Shown: positions 1-5,907 of the stretch, in pieces
Layout of the letters: each line of letters begins with the position of its first letter
How positions within the stretch are numbered: the stretch's first letter is position 1
Assembly: GCA_019247755.1 (NCBI GenBank)
Contig: JAFBAM010000080.1
Location: forward strand, 1-6,549
Direction of reading: 5' to 3'
Source: Sphingomonas sp.
GTDB lineage: Bacteria; Pseudomonadota; Alphaproteobacteria; Sphingomonadales; Sphingomonadaceae
DNA: 6,549 bases
Position numbers and translations under genes: made by a program
Notes under the pieces: model-generated
Told to the model about the DNA's origin: nothing
What the model saw: the letters and a program-made list of their open reading frames with translations, nothing else
Database searches by the model: none

Positions 1-51
1 GGCCGTACCGTAGCGCCAAGCTTTGCGGGCCGCTATGCGCCACTTCGATGA
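1..51 (+). CDS. 3' end of an upstream gene, unidentified (partial)
   Basis: Frame 1 is open from the window edge and ends at the TGA at 49-51, giving a 16-residue C-terminus, GRTVAPSFAGRYAPLR. The stop overlaps the MaoC start codon as ATGA (48-51), a classic sign of translational coupling within an operon. No domain can be assigned from so short a piece. The MaoC frame is also open to the left edge, so this reading depends on MaoC starting at 48. The call rests only on the ATGA overlap and the open frame. Confidence 0.35.
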   Translation, partial: GRTVAPSFAGRYAPLR

Positions 52-497
52 TCTATTTCGAAGACTTGAAGGTCGGCACCGAAACTGAATTCGGCTCCTA
101 CGAAGTCACGCGCGAGGAAGTGCTCGAGTTCGCGCGCAAGTACGACCCGCAACCCTTCCATCTTTCGGACGAGGAAGCGGCGAAGACGCACTTCGGGCGA
201 ATGTCGGCCAGTGGCTGGCACACGACCGCGATGACGATGTCGGTAATCGCCCGGCATGTGGTCGAACATAAGCAAGCTGGCCTTGGCTCACCTGGCATCG
301 ACGAGCTGCGCTGGCGGCGTCCCGTCTATCCCGGTGACACGCTCCACGTGCGCGGACAAATTTTAGAAAAGACGCCCTCGCGCAGCCGTCCGGAGATGGG
401 GTCATTCCGGACGCAGACGATCGTCACCAATCAGAATGACGAGGTCGTGATGACCTTTGTTTCTATCGTCCTGATACGCCGGCGCGCGGCAGACTAG
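48..497 (+). CDS. MaoC-family acyl dehydratase/hydratase (hot-dog fold)
   Basis: This 149-residue protein has the length and pattern of single-domain MaoC-like (R)-enoyl-CoA hydratases, which add water to trans-2-enoyl-CoA in the cytoplasm. The active-site segment reads YDPQPFH at residues 32-38. Asp33 and His38 align with the catalytic Asp/His pair of PhaJ-type hydratases (D-x-N-P-x-H). It is followed by FG (49-50) and ASGWHT (54-59), the usual continuation of the hot-dog helix, and by a PVYPGDTL strand segment (92-99). The start ATG at 48 gives MIYFEDL, a typical family beginning. The frame is open further upstream, but no in-frame ATG is visible there and the ATGA overlap favours 48. No strong ribosome-binding site is seen, which fits coupling to the upstream gene. 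The family is secure; the substrate cannot be read from the sequence. Confidence 0.9.
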   Translation: MIYFEDLKVGTETEFGSYEVTREEVLEFARKYDPQPFHLSDEEAAKTHFGRMSASGWHTTAMTMSVIARHVVEHKQAGLGSPGIDELRWRRPVYPGDTLHVRGQILEKTPSRSRPEMGSFRTQTIVTNQNDEVVMTFVSIVLIRRRAAD

Positions 498-499
498 TC

Positions 500-1099
500 T
501 TATTGAGGACGCTCGTCCGACCGCTCGTGAGAGTGATGGCCACCGTCCCGATGCCCACCGCCGCTGCCTTGCGGGGCTGACGACGAACTACCCTGGCTGC
601 GATGCCAGTTTCCGGAACCATTGTTATACCAGTTGCTCGTCGTGGTGGTCCCGGCCGAGCTCTGGCGGTTCCGCCATTGCGAACGGTCCCAGCCGCTCCA
701 GTTCTCCGTAGTTTGGGTCGTAGTAGTGCCGCCGTTGTTGTGACTCTGCCAGCGCTGCCGACGCTGCTCCCAATAGCGGCGCTGGTCGTCGTTCCACTGG
801 TGACGGTTCCGATAGCGGTCGTACACATAGATGCCGGTACCCGGATAGTAATAGTCGCCGTACCAGCCGAAGGGATCGTAATAGCCGTAGCCACCATATG
901 GATAATATCCGTAGCCGCCGTAATAGCCGCCATAGCCTCCGCCGTAGCCAATGCCGATGGAGACGCCGCTGTGCGGATAGCCGTAGCCGTAGCTACCATA
1001 TCCGCCATAGCCGTCCCCATACATGTCGTAGGCACAGCCGCTGAGCGCGAGACCACTGACGGCCGCGAGCGCTGCAAGTCCAGACCGAGCAATTCGCAT
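500..1099 (-). CDS. Gly/Tyr-rich putative outer-membrane lipoprotein
   Basis: This 199-residue protein has no enzymatic domain that I recognise. Residues 1-21 are a lipoprotein signal peptide (basic MRIAR, then a hydrophobic stretch) ending in the lipobox LSGC with Cys22 as the lipidated residue. The +2 residue is Ala, so inner-membrane retention by the Asp rule is not expected. Residues 24-96 are low-complexity Gly/Tyr sequence with 25 tyrosines. Residues 93-118 are rich in Arg, Gln and Trp. Residues 123-171 hold Thr tracts and Asn-Trp motifs in two similar copies. The tail (175-199) is rich in Ser, Gly, His and Arg. The start at 1099 follows GGAGA at 6 nt spacing. It has its own leader after the peptidase gene and runs convergently into the MaoC gene. 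The lipoprotein call is good; the function is unknown. A structural surface or adhesion role would be a guess from composition only. Confidence 0.77.
   Translation of the reverse strand: MRIARSGLAALAAVSGLALSGCAYDMYGDGYGGYGSYGYGYPHSGVSIGIGYGGGYGGYYGGYGYYPYGGYGYYDPFGWYGDYYYPGTGIYVYDRYRNRHQWNDDQRRYWEQRRQRWQSHNNGGTTTTQTTENWSGWDRSQWRNRQSSAGTTTTSNWYNNGSGNWHRSQGSSSSAPQGSGGGHRDGGHHSHERSDERPQ
812..1030 (-). repeat. Gly/Tyr low-complexity coding tract in the lipoprotein gene
   Basis: This tract encodes residues 24-96 of the lipoprotein and is built from irregular GGY, GYG, YY and YGGY units. At the DNA level it is made of repeated GGC-TAC/TAT-type codons. The units are imperfect, so it is low-complexity sequence and not a clean tandem repeat. 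Confidence 0.7.
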
Positions 1100-1105
1100 A
1101 TCGAG

Positions 1106-1110
1106 TCTCC
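1106..1110 (-). promoter_or_regulatory. Ribosome-binding site of the lipoprotein gene
   Basis: GGAGA on the minus strand lies 6 nt before the ATG at 1099-1097. This supports the start that also gives a proper lipoprotein signal peptide. Confidence 0.7.
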
Positions 1111-1122
1111 AATACTCAGGAG

Positions 1123-1151
1123 GTTACAATGTCTCGTACGCGCCTGTCCAA
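1123..1151 (-). promoter_or_regulatory. Candidate promoter of the lipoprotein gene
   Basis: On the minus strand TTGGAC (1151-1146) and TGTAAC (1128-1123) are separated by 17 nt. The -10 matches four of six consensus bases; the -35 is weak, keeping the TTG. A transcript would start near 1116 and have a leader of about 15-20 nt containing the GGAGA ribosome-binding site. It lies in the 92-bp gap after the peptidase gene, where I see no T-tracted terminator, so read-through from the peptidase gene is also possible. Confidence 0.3.
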
Positions 1152-1191
1152 GTGAACGGCTGCTGAATTATCGTTAACTCGCAAGGCGCCG

Positions 1192-2793
1192 TCACTTCGG
1201 TTCTGGCAGGTCGTATTTGAACGGATCGCTCGCGGACGGCTGCGTTGGTACCGGCGGCCGCGGCAACTCCTTGTCGCTGTTCGCTGCCTGAAGCAGCATC
1301 CCGGCCAGGACCACGGCGGCCTGGCGAAGGTCGTCTCCCTTCATATGGTCCAGCGTATCGATGCTCGAATGGTGCACGCGGGTCTCGTAATCGAGCGGAT
1401 CCTGGATGAATTGGAAGCCGGGAATCGCGACTGCCTGGAAAGGCTCGTGATCGGTCCCGGTGGTCGGACCGGCTACGACCGCGCCCGCGCCCATAGCGTC
1501 GAACGGCGACAACCAGTCGCGGAGCAACGGCACAGCGGCCGAATTGCCCCCGGCATAAATGCCGCGCACCTTTCCTGACCCGTTGTCGATGTTGAAATAG
1601 GCCTTCAGCGCGCCGTAGCCCGGCAGAAGCGTCACCGGATAATTGCGGACCAGCTTGTCCCACAGCAGCACGCCGCCCGGCCCGATTGCGCCGGGGCGAG
1701 CGGCGAGATGCTGCTGCACATAGTTAGCGGAGCCGTAGAGGCCCTGCTCCTCGCCGGACCATAGAGCGAAGCGGATCGTCCGCTTCGGCCTGACACCGAG
1801 CGTGCGAAGGATCCGCGCCGCCTCCATGACGACCACCGAGCCCGCGCCATTGTCGGACGCGCCGTCGCCAGCGACCCAGCTGTCGAAGTGCGCGCCGGCC
1901 ATGACATAGCCGGATTTCGCATCGCTGCCCGGAATGTCCGCAATGATATTGTAGGCATTACGGTCCTGATCGAGGTAGCGGACGTCGTTGCTGATCTCGA
2001 GGACGGGATTCTCGCCGAGCTTCGCCATCCGAGCGACACGGCGATAGTCCTCTGCAGCGATCTCCACAGTCGGTAGCAGCGGCGTATCGCCGACCGCGTG
2101 CTGGTAGCCTTCGCCGAACACCAGCTTGCCGTCCGTGCGCGCCTTCTTGACGACCGCAAGCGCGCCCTCGGACGCAAGGAACTTGTCCATCTGTCGGTAG
2201 AAGTCGATCCGCTTCAGGAAGCCGTTCTGCTCTTCGGGGTCGAAATGCGGGACCTGATACTTGTCCTCCTTGGAGATCTCCTCCGATGTCAGGCGGTGGA
2301 ACGGCGGGTCGGTCGGCTCCTGGCCGTCCCCAGGCAGCGTCACCATGACGATCTTACCAGCCAGCTTGCCGCGGTAGGCCGCGAAATGCTCGGGCCGGTT
2401 CATCGGTGCCACAATGACCGGCGCGGAGAGCGTGCCCTTGGTGGGGGGAGTCCATGCTACCGGGATGGCGACAAGCTGGATCGGACGCGGCGACACGAGC
2501 CTGACGCTTGAGCCGATGATGTCCCAGCCGCGGCCGAAGGTGAACCCTTCCTTGTGGACGTTGGTGAGGCCGTAGCTCGTGAACTTCGCGAGCGCCCAAT
2601 CCTGCGCCTTGCGCATGTTGGTGGAGATGGTGAGCCGCGGACCGATGTCGTCCATTAACTCGTGCGCGGTCAGCATCACCTGGCTGCGGTTCATGCCCTC
2701 ATCGACGATCCTGGCGGTATCCCCCGGCGCTGCGGCAGCCGCACTCGACACCAGTGCAACCGACGGCATCAACATCCATACGCAACGCTTCAT
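1192..2793 (-). CDS. Exported M28-family zinc metallopeptidase (carboxypeptidase Q-like)
   Basis: This 533-residue precursor is a predicted periplasmic or secreted aminopeptidase/carboxypeptidase with two catalytic zinc ions. Residues 1 to about 22 form a Sec signal peptide (MKRC, hydrophobic core, AAAAA before PGD). About residues 115-255 are a PA-like insert, including PTVEIAAEDY. The catalytic core follows: GAHFDSW with His302 and Asp304, SDNGAG with Asp314, SGEEQG with Glu348 (general base) and Glu349 (metal), NIDNG with Asp403, TDHEPF near 448-453, and VHHSS with His474/475. All M28 metal ligands therefore appear intact. GAHFDSW, the RPKRTIRFALW strand and the GEEQG box resemble the plasma glutamate carboxypeptidase group. 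The start at 2793 is preferred because it has a GGGAGGG site and gives a clean signal peptide. An in-frame ATG at 2832 lies inside the petC terminator stem and would add 13 poorly fitting residues. Substrate unknown. Confidence 0.92.
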   Translation of the reverse strand: MKRCVWMLMPSVALVSSAAAAAPGDTARIVDEGMNRSQVMLTAHELMDDIGPRLTISTNMRKAQDWALAKFTSYGLTNVHKEGFTFGRGWDIIGSSVRLVSPRPIQLVAIPVAWTPPTKGTLSAPVIVAPMNRPEHFAAYRGKLAGKIVMVTLPGDGQEPTDPPFHRLTSEEISKEDKYQVPHFDPEEQNGFLKRIDFYRQMDKFLASEGALAVVKKARTDGKLVFGEGYQHAVGDTPLLPTVEIAAEDYRRVARMAKLGENPVLEISNDVRYLDQDRNAYNIIADIPGSDAKSGYVMAGAHFDSWVAGDGASDNGAGSVVVMEAARILRTLGVRPKRTIRFALWSGEEQGLYGSANYVQQHLAARPGAIGPGGVLLWDKLVRNYPVTLLPGYGALKAYFNIDNGSGKVRGIYAGGNSAAVPLLRDWLSPFDAMGAGAVVAGPTTGTDHEPFQAVAIPGFQFIQDPLDYETRVHHSSIDTLDHMKGDDLRQAAVVLAGMLLQAANSDKELPRPPVPTQPSASDPFKYDLPEPK

Positions 2794-2797
2794 GCAT

Positions 2798-2804
2798 CCC
2801 TCCC
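2798..2804 (-). promoter_or_regulatory. Ribosome-binding site of the M28 peptidase
   Basis: GGGAGGG on the minus strand lies 4 nt before the ATG at 2793. It decides the start in favour of 2793 over the in-frame ATG at 2832. Confidence 0.7.
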
Positions 2805-2815
2805 ACTCACAGCAC

Positions 2816-2851
2816 AAAAAAGCCGCCGGCATACCTCAGCATGCCGACGGC
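2816..2851 (-). terminator. Intrinsic terminator of the petABC operon
   Basis: Read on the minus strand, the arm GCCGTCGGCAT (2851-2841) pairs with ATGCCGGCGGC (2832-2822) over 11 bp with one G-U wobble. The 8-nt loop is at 2840-2833, and TTTTTT (2821-2816) follows directly. It begins 25 nt past the petC stop codon (2879-2877). This is textbook Rho-independent architecture. Confidence 0.92.
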
Positions 2852-2876
2852 CCGATCTCAATCGTCAACGATCCGG

Positions 2877-3821
2877 TTAGCCGGCGACGCCCGACTTTGC
2901 CTTGGCACGGCGGCTCTTCGCCTGGTTCTCCGGATCGAGCGCGCCGGTGACGCGAACCGCGCGCTTCGCCTCATGCCAGATTTGCTGATAGGCTAGGTAC
3001 CCGAGGATGCTCGCGATCAGCAGGAAGATCGCCACCGCGAGGCCCGCAGCGTGCCGGCTCTCCAGGTTCGGCTCGGCGGTCCACACCAGGAATGCCGCGA
3101 CGTCTTTCGCCATCTGGTCGACGGTCGGCTTGGTGCCGTCCGCGTAGCTCACCTGCCCGTTGCTGGTCAGCGGCGGCGGCATCGCGATGTTCAAATTCGC
3201 GAAGTACGGATTGAAGTGCAGGTTCTGCGGCGTCTTCGCGTCGGGGAACTCCCTCAGAAGCTCCTCGCCCTTCTCGTTCTTGTATCCGGCCTGGTTCGTG
3301 TAGCCGGTGATCAGCGAATAAACGTAGTGCGGCCCGCCCTCACGCGCCTTGGTGATCAGCGAAAGATCAGGCGGCAGCGCATTATTGTTGGCTGCCCGCG
3401 CCGCGGTCTCATTGGCGAACGGTGCCGGGAAGTTGTCCGACGGCAGCGCCTTGCGCGTCGCTGCCTCGCCGGTATCCGGGTTGATCGACGGAACCTGGGT
3501 CTTCCAGTCGGAAGCGATCTTCTTGATCTCGGCGTCATTGTAACCGAGCTGCTTCAGGTCGCGGAACGAGACCATCTTCAGGCTGTGGCAGGCCGAACAG
3601 ACCTCCGAATAGACCTGGAAGCCGCGCTGAAGCTGGGCCTTGTCGAACTTCCCGAACGGACCGTCCGAGGAGAAGTGCACCGCCTTCGGCTCCTTGTGGA
3701 ACTCCTCCGCGGCGAGCGGCGCCGGCGGGTTCTGGAAGTAGGTCGCAAGGTTGCTGAAGAAGGAGATCAGCAGGACCGCCGCGAAGACGGCGCCGATAAA
3801 TCCGAGAATGAAGCGAAGCAT
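2877..3821 (-). CDS. petC: Cytochrome c1 subunit of the cytochrome bc1 complex
   Basis: The protein has 314 residues and is the membrane-anchored c-type cytochrome that passes electrons from the Rieske protein to cytochrome c on the periplasmic side. The covalent haem site is CSACH (Cys75, Cys78, His79). The sixth haem ligand is Met214 in NIAMPPPL, and PPDLS (150-154) is another c1 landmark. The N-terminus (about 3-28) is hydrophobic and works as the export signal, cleaved or retained. A C-terminal transmembrane segment (about 257-279) anchors the protein and is followed by a basic tail. The start at 3821 is preceded by AGGG close to the ATG and AAGGGG further upstream. It is 15 bp downstream of the petB stop, and the operon terminator follows its own stop. 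It is somewhat longer than the Rhodobacter form, owing to the C-terminal basic tail and N-terminal region. Identification is secure. Confidence 0.97.
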   Translation of the reverse strand: MLRFILGFIGAVFAAVLLISFFSNLATYFQNPPAPLAAEEFHKEPKAVHFSSDGPFGKFDKAQLQRGFQVYSEVCSACHSLKMVSFRDLKQLGYNDAEIKKIASDWKTQVPSINPDTGEAATRKALPSDNFPAPFANETAARAANNNALPPDLSLITKAREGGPHYVYSLITGYTNQAGYKNEKGEELLREFPDAKTPQNLHFNPYFANLNIAMPPPLTSNGQVSYADGTKPTVDQMAKDVAAFLVWTAEPNLESRHAAGLAVAIFLLIASILGYLAYQQIWHEAKRAVRVTGALDPENQAKSRRAKAKSGVAG

Positions 3822-3836
3822 GTCCCTGCTGTCCCC

Positions 3837-5153
3837 TTAACCGGCCGTCGCCGTCGAGCCGCGTCGCGGCGCCTTCTGCCCCACAGGAGCCGCCTCCGCC
3901 GCCTCACCGTGCAGCACGCTGTCCGAGATCGAGGTCGGTAGCGGCAACGGCGTCTCGAAGGCCGAGACCAGGGGCAGGATTACGAGGAAGTGGATGAAAT
4001 AATATGCCGCGGCGGCCTGGCCGAGCGCGACACGCCACCAGTTGATCGGCGCACCGCCGATGTATCCCAGAATGAAGACGTCGATGACCAGCAGCCAGAA
4101 AAAGCGCTTGAACACCGGGCGGTAAGAACCCGAGCGGACCGGCGACTTGTCGAGCCACGGCAGGAAGAACAGCAGCAGGATCGACGCGAACATCGCCAGC
4201 ACGCCCCACAACTTCGCCGGCAGGATGAAGTCGACCGTGAACGAGCGAAGGATCGCGTAGAACGGCCAGAAATACCATTCGGGCACGATATGCGCCGGCG
4301 TCGCTAGCGGGTTGGCCTGGATGTAATTGTCCGGGTGGCCGAGGTAGTTCGGCACGAAGAAGGTGACGAGGCAGTAAGCGAGCAACATGGCCGCCGCGAA
4401 CCAACCGTCCTTCGCCGTGTAGAAGGGATGGAACGGTAGCGTGTCCTTCTCGCTCTTCACATCCACGCCGGTCGGATTGCCTGAGCCCGGAATATGGAGG
4501 GCCCAGATGTGCAGGATCACGACGCCGGCGATCACGAACGGCAGCAAATAGTGAAGCGAGAAGAAGCGCGTCAGCGCGGCCTGGTCGGGAGCGTAACCGC
4601 CGAGCAGGAAAACGCGCAGCGGCTCACCGATGATCGGGAAGGCCGAGAAGAAGCCGGTGATGACCTGCGCGCCCCAATAGCTCATCTGTCCCCAGGGGAG
4701 GACGTAGCCCATGAAGCCGGTCGCCATCATCAGCAGGTAGATGACGAGGCCGAGCATCCACACCAGTTCGCGCGGCGCCTTGTAGGATCCGTAATAGAGC
4801 CCGCGGAAAATATGGATGTAGGTCACCAGGAAGAAGAAACTGGCGCCGTTCATATGCGCGTAGCGGAGCAGCCAGCCCGCATTGACGTCTCGCATGATCA
4901 ACTGGTTCACCGAGGTGAACGCGCCGTCCGTCGTGGCGTAATAATGCATCGCCAGAACGATGCCGGTGACGATCTGGACCGTCAGGAAAATCCCAGCGAG
5001 GACGCCGAAGTTCCAGAAGTAATTGAGGTTGCGCGGCACCGGATAGCCGCCGCCAATCGCGCCATAGACCAGGCGCGGAAGCGGTAGGCGCTCGTCGAGC
5101 CAGCGCATGAATGGGTTCTTCGGTTCGTAGGGCTTGGCCCAGGAAAAGCTCAT
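3837..5153 (-). CDS. petB: Cytochrome b subunit of the cytochrome bc1 complex
   Basis: The 438-residue integral membrane subunit carries both b haems and both quinone sites of quinol:cytochrome c oxidoreductase. Haem ligands are visible as two His pairs spaced 14 residues apart, His100/His114 and His201/His215. By analogy with Rhodobacter (97/111, 198/212), His100 and His201 bind haem bL and His114 and His215 bind bH. The Qo-site PEWY motif is at 291-294. Eight hydrophobic segments fit helices A-H, at roughly 44-70, 94-118, 131-153, 196-219, 247-267, 309-333, 350-366 and 381-398. A polar C-terminal tail (about 405-438) follows. The protein is full length for a bacterial petB that is not split into b6 and subunit IV. 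The start MSFSWAKPYEPKNPF is typical; its ribosome-binding site is weak, consistent with coupling to petA 14 bp upstream. Confidence 0.98.
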   Translation of the reverse strand: MSFSWAKPYEPKNPFMRWLDERLPLPRLVYGAIGGGYPVPRNLNYFWNFGVLAGIFLTVQIVTGIVLAMHYYATTDGAFTSVNQLIMRDVNAGWLLRYAHMNGASFFFLVTYIHIFRGLYYGSYKAPRELVWMLGLVIYLLMMATGFMGYVLPWGQMSYWGAQVITGFFSAFPIIGEPLRVFLLGGYAPDQAALTRFFSLHYLLPFVIAGVVILHIWALHIPGSGNPTGVDVKSEKDTLPFHPFYTAKDGWFAAAMLLAYCLVTFFVPNYLGHPDNYIQANPLATPAHIVPEWYFWPFYAILRSFTVDFILPAKLWGVLAMFASILLLFFLPWLDKSPVRSGSYRPVFKRFFWLLVIDVFILGYIGGAPINWWRVALGQAAAAYYFIHFLVILPLVSAFETPLPLPTSISDSVLHGEAAEAAPVGQKAPRRGSTATAG

Positions 5154-5167
5154 CTCTGTTTGGCCCC

Positions 5168-5743
5168 TCAGCCGATCTGCACGATGGTCGGCGACGTGAA
5201 CTTATATTCCGGCACCATCAGGTTCTTCGGCGCCGGTCCCTGCCGGATGCGCGCGGCGGTGTCGTACATCGACCCGTGGCACGGGCAGAAGTAACCGCCG
5301 TACGGACCCTTGGTCTCACCCTCGCCAATCCCGAGCGGCACGCAGCCGAGGTGCGTGCAGACGCCGAGCGTAATCAGCCAGTTCGCCTTGCCGGGCTTGG
5401 TCCGCTGGGCGAGCGTTTCAGGATCGCGAAGATCGGACAGCGAAACGGCGTTCGCTTCCTGGATTTCCTTCGGCGTCAGGTTGCGGATGAACACCGGCTG
5501 CTTGCGCCACTGGGTCTTGATCCCCTGCCCCGGCTGCACCTTGGAGATATCTACCTCCGTCGTCGCGAGCGCGAGGACGTCGGCCGACGGCGACATCTGG
5601 ACCAGCAGCGGAGCGAGCGCGGCGACACCGCCGACACCAGCGAAGCTGACTGCCGCGACGTTGAGGAAATCGCGGCGGCGGACACCATCGCCGCCCGAAT
5701 CTGCGGTTGCGGGAACCTCAGCTGATTTTGCCTTGGTGGCCAT
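5168..5743 (-). CDS. petA: Rieske iron-sulfur subunit of the cytochrome bc1 complex
   Basis: The 191-residue protein carries the mobile [2Fe-2S] cluster that takes electrons from quinol at the Qo site and delivers them to cytochrome c1. Box I is CTHLGC (129-134) and box II is CPCHGS (153-158). Cys129, His131, Cys153 and His156 bind the cluster, and Cys134 and Cys155 form the family's disulfide. The N-terminus holds a Tat-type twin-arginine signal, VRRRDFL (21-27), followed by a hydrophobic helix (about 28-50) that normally stays as the membrane anchor. Two adjacent ATGs exist, at 5746 and 5743. The second has the better distance (4 nt) to AAGGGG and gives MATKAKS. A longer in-frame ATG at 5791 would put 13 basic residues ahead of the Tat signal and has no comparable ribosome-binding site. 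It is the first gene of the petABC operon. Confidence 0.96.
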   Translation of the reverse strand: MATKAKSAEVPATADSGGDGVRRRDFLNVAAVSFAGVGGVAALAPLLVQMSPSADVLALATTEVDISKVQPGQGIKTQWRKQPVFIRNLTPKEIQEANAVSLSDLRDPETLAQRTKPGKANWLITLGVCTHLGCVPLGIGEGETKGPYGGYFCPCHGSMYDTAARIRQGPAPKNLMVPEYKFTSPTIVQIG

Positions 5744-5747
5744 CATA

Positions 5748-5753
5748 CCCCTT
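5748..5753 (-). promoter_or_regulatory. Ribosome-binding site of petA
   Basis: AAGGGG on the minus strand lies 1 nt before the ATG at 5746 and 4 nt before the ATG at 5743, which favours the latter start. Either choice removes the extension that begins at 5791. Confidence 0.6.
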
Positions 5754-5785
5754 TTGTGACGCTTGCTTGCTTTTCGATGCCGGGA

Positions 5786-5809
5786 CGGCACCTAGGCGAA
5801 GTCGTGCCG
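5786..5809 (-). promoter_or_regulatory. Inverted repeat in the petA leader
   Basis: Arms CGGCAC (5809-5804) and GTGCCG (5791-5786) are perfect 6-bp complements around a 12-nt loop. If transcription begins near 5830, the hairpin would be in the untranslated leader about 40 nt before the petA start. It has no T-tract and is not a terminator. It could be a leader hairpin or a protein-binding dyad; chance occurrence in GC-rich DNA is also possible. Confidence 0.25.
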
Positions 5810-5836
5810 GACGGCTGCCCAGCGCGGTTGGCGGGC

Positions 5837-5865
5837 CTGATAGCGAGCGGTTTTGGCGATGTGAA
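5837..5865 (-). promoter_or_regulatory. Candidate sigma70-type promoter of petABC
   Basis: On the minus strand TTCACA (5865-5860, five of six -35 bases) and TATCAG (5842-5837, four of six -10 bases) are 17 nt apart. This is the best match I found in the 164-bp gap between the basic repeat protein and petA. The predicted start is near 5830, with a leader of about 85-90 nt. The prediction rests on consensus matching only. Confidence 0.42.
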
Positions 5866-5907
5866 GGGGCCGAAAGCCCATCGCCGGTGGATAAGAGAAA
5901 TCAGCCG

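Noticed and set aside
507..518. Terminator hairpin GGAC-GCTC-GTCC after MaoC
   Set aside because: It has only four base pairs, no T-tract, and lies inside the lipoprotein coding region.
602..1177. 191-codon plus-strand frame antisense to the lipoprotein
   Set aside because: Its Val/Ala/Ile-rich product is the complement of Gly/Tyr codons. It has no ribosome-binding site or domain, and the minus-strand frame has a lipobox and ribosome-binding site.
2794..2832. Longer M28 peptidase starting at the ATG at 2832
   Set aside because: This ATG is part of the terminator stem, so it would be at best poorly transcribed or accessible. The added residues disrupt the signal peptide, and the GGGAGGG site points to 2793.
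3051..3941. 296-codon plus-strand frame across petC and petB
   Set aside because: It is antisense to conserved bc1 genes, with an Arg/Leu/Val-rich product typical of GC-rich shadows.
5744..5791. Longer Rieske protein starting at 5791
   Set aside because: It adds a basic stretch before the Tat signal, and the AAGGGG site lies directly before the ATG pair at 5746/5743.
5866..5890. Terminator for the repeat gene upstream of petA
   Set aside because: GGGC-TTTCG-GCCC on the minus strand can form a short stem, but there are only four solid pairs and no T-tract.
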